This document shows positions 5,510 to 5,617 of a DNA stretch of 5,617 nucleotides, piece after piece (within the stretch, counting starts at the first letter, position 1; the number at the start of each line of letters is the position of its first letter). The position numbers and the translations under genes were made by a program. Where the stretch lies: positions 1 to 5,617 of the forward strand of contig USBH01000117.1 in the NCBI GenBank assembly GCA_900552925.1, read 5' to 3'. The stretch comes from an uncultured Oscillospiraceae bacterium. Its GTDB lineage: Bacteria; Bacillota; Clostridia; Oscillospirales; Acutalibacteraceae. Below the pieces are notes generated by a model that saw nothing but the letters and a program-made list of their open reading frames with translations, was not told where the DNA came from and searched no databases.

Positions 5510-5552
5510 AGAATGCATTGGTGAGAAAAACCCGCTTTACAGAATATCAGAT

Positions 5553-5560
5553 AAAGGTGG
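5553..5560 (+). promoter_or_regulatory. Possible ribosome binding site of the truncated gene
   Basis: AAAGGTGG lies about 40 nt after the predicted transcription start. A start codon would be expected at roughly 5567-5573, exactly where the genomic sequence stops; the last genomic bases, AT at 5571-5572, could be the first two of an ATG. This is suggestive only. Confidence 0.35.
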
Positions 5561-5572
5561 TTGCTATAGAAT

Positions 5573-5617
5573 CTGTCTCTTATACACATCTCCGAGCCCA
5601 CGAGACTGCAGCTAATC
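5573..5617 (+). other. Illumina Nextera adapter read-through (sequencing artefact)
   Basis: CTGTCTCTTATACACATCT (5573-5591) is the 19-base Tn5 mosaic end used in Nextera libraries. CCGAGCCCACGAGAC (5592-5606) is the read-2 side adapter. TGCAGCTA (5607-5614) occupies the 8-base i7 index position, and ATC (5615-5617) begins the flow-cell sequence. This order is the known adapter layout. Genomic sequence therefore ends at about 5572, and any frame crossing this point is chimeric. Confidence 0.98.

Noticed and set aside
5285..5518. Small minus-strand frame (77 codons) in the divergent spacer
   Set aside because: It covers the plus-strand promoter and the ECF operon promoter and SD, has no SD of its own, and its composition reflects the GC-rich spacer.
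5573..5591. Mosaic end read as a genuine Tn5-type transposon end
   Set aside because: It continues directly into the synthetic Nextera arm, index and flow-cell bases, so it is a library artefact.
5298..5615. Plus-strand frame of 105 codons ending in LLYTSPSPRDCS
   Set aside because: Its tail is translated Nextera adapter and its body is the spacer and promoter; no ribosome binding site.

Overview
The window is about 5.57 kb of bacterial chromosome followed by about 45 bases of synthetic adapter. The DNA is GC-rich, with strong AGGAGG-type ribosome binding sites, a GTG start, TRTG-type extended -10 promoters, a flavodiiron protein, an ECF transporter S component and a type III pantothenate kinase. 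Together these suggest a high-GC anaerobic Firmicute, probably a gut clostridium (Oscillospiraceae-like). This placement is inference; there is no rRNA or other phylogenetic marker to settle it.

Layout: (1) bases 1-137 carry the 3' part of tRNA-Glu(CUC), cut by the window edge, and a complete tRNA-Asn(GUU), followed by an intrinsic terminator. (2) 305-1653 is a single-gene unit for a class A flavodiiron protein (FprA-like), with its own promoter and terminator. (3) 1657-3772 is a two-gene unit: a putative alpha/beta-hydrolase esterase whose 3' end overlaps rarA, the replication-associated AAA+ ATPase, by 23 nt. (4) 3814-5369, on the minus strand, is a two-gene operon: an ECF-type membrane S component, then coaX 15 nt downstream, ending in a strong terminator that faces rarA. 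(5) 5371-5572 is a gene-free divergent intergenic region. It holds a plus-strand promoter with consensus -35 and -10 hexamers and a 12-bp palindrome in its spacer, serving a gene that is cut off. (6) 5573-5617 is Illumina Nextera adapter plus an index, not biology.

The clearest functional link is in the minus-strand operon. CoaX phosphorylates pantothenate in the first step of CoA synthesis, so the co-transcribed S component is a good candidate for the pantothenate (PanT-type) binding subunit of an ECF transporter. FprA-type proteins remove O2 or NO in anaerobes, and RarA acts at stalled replication forks. I see no functional link between those two beyond proximity.

I found no clearly new biological system. 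The items most worth a second look are the adapter read-through, a 12-base promoter motif shared by three of the four promoters, the palindrome inside the consensus promoter, a clamp-binding-like peptide at the RarA N-terminus, and a possible SD-sequestering leader in the ECF-coaX mRNA.
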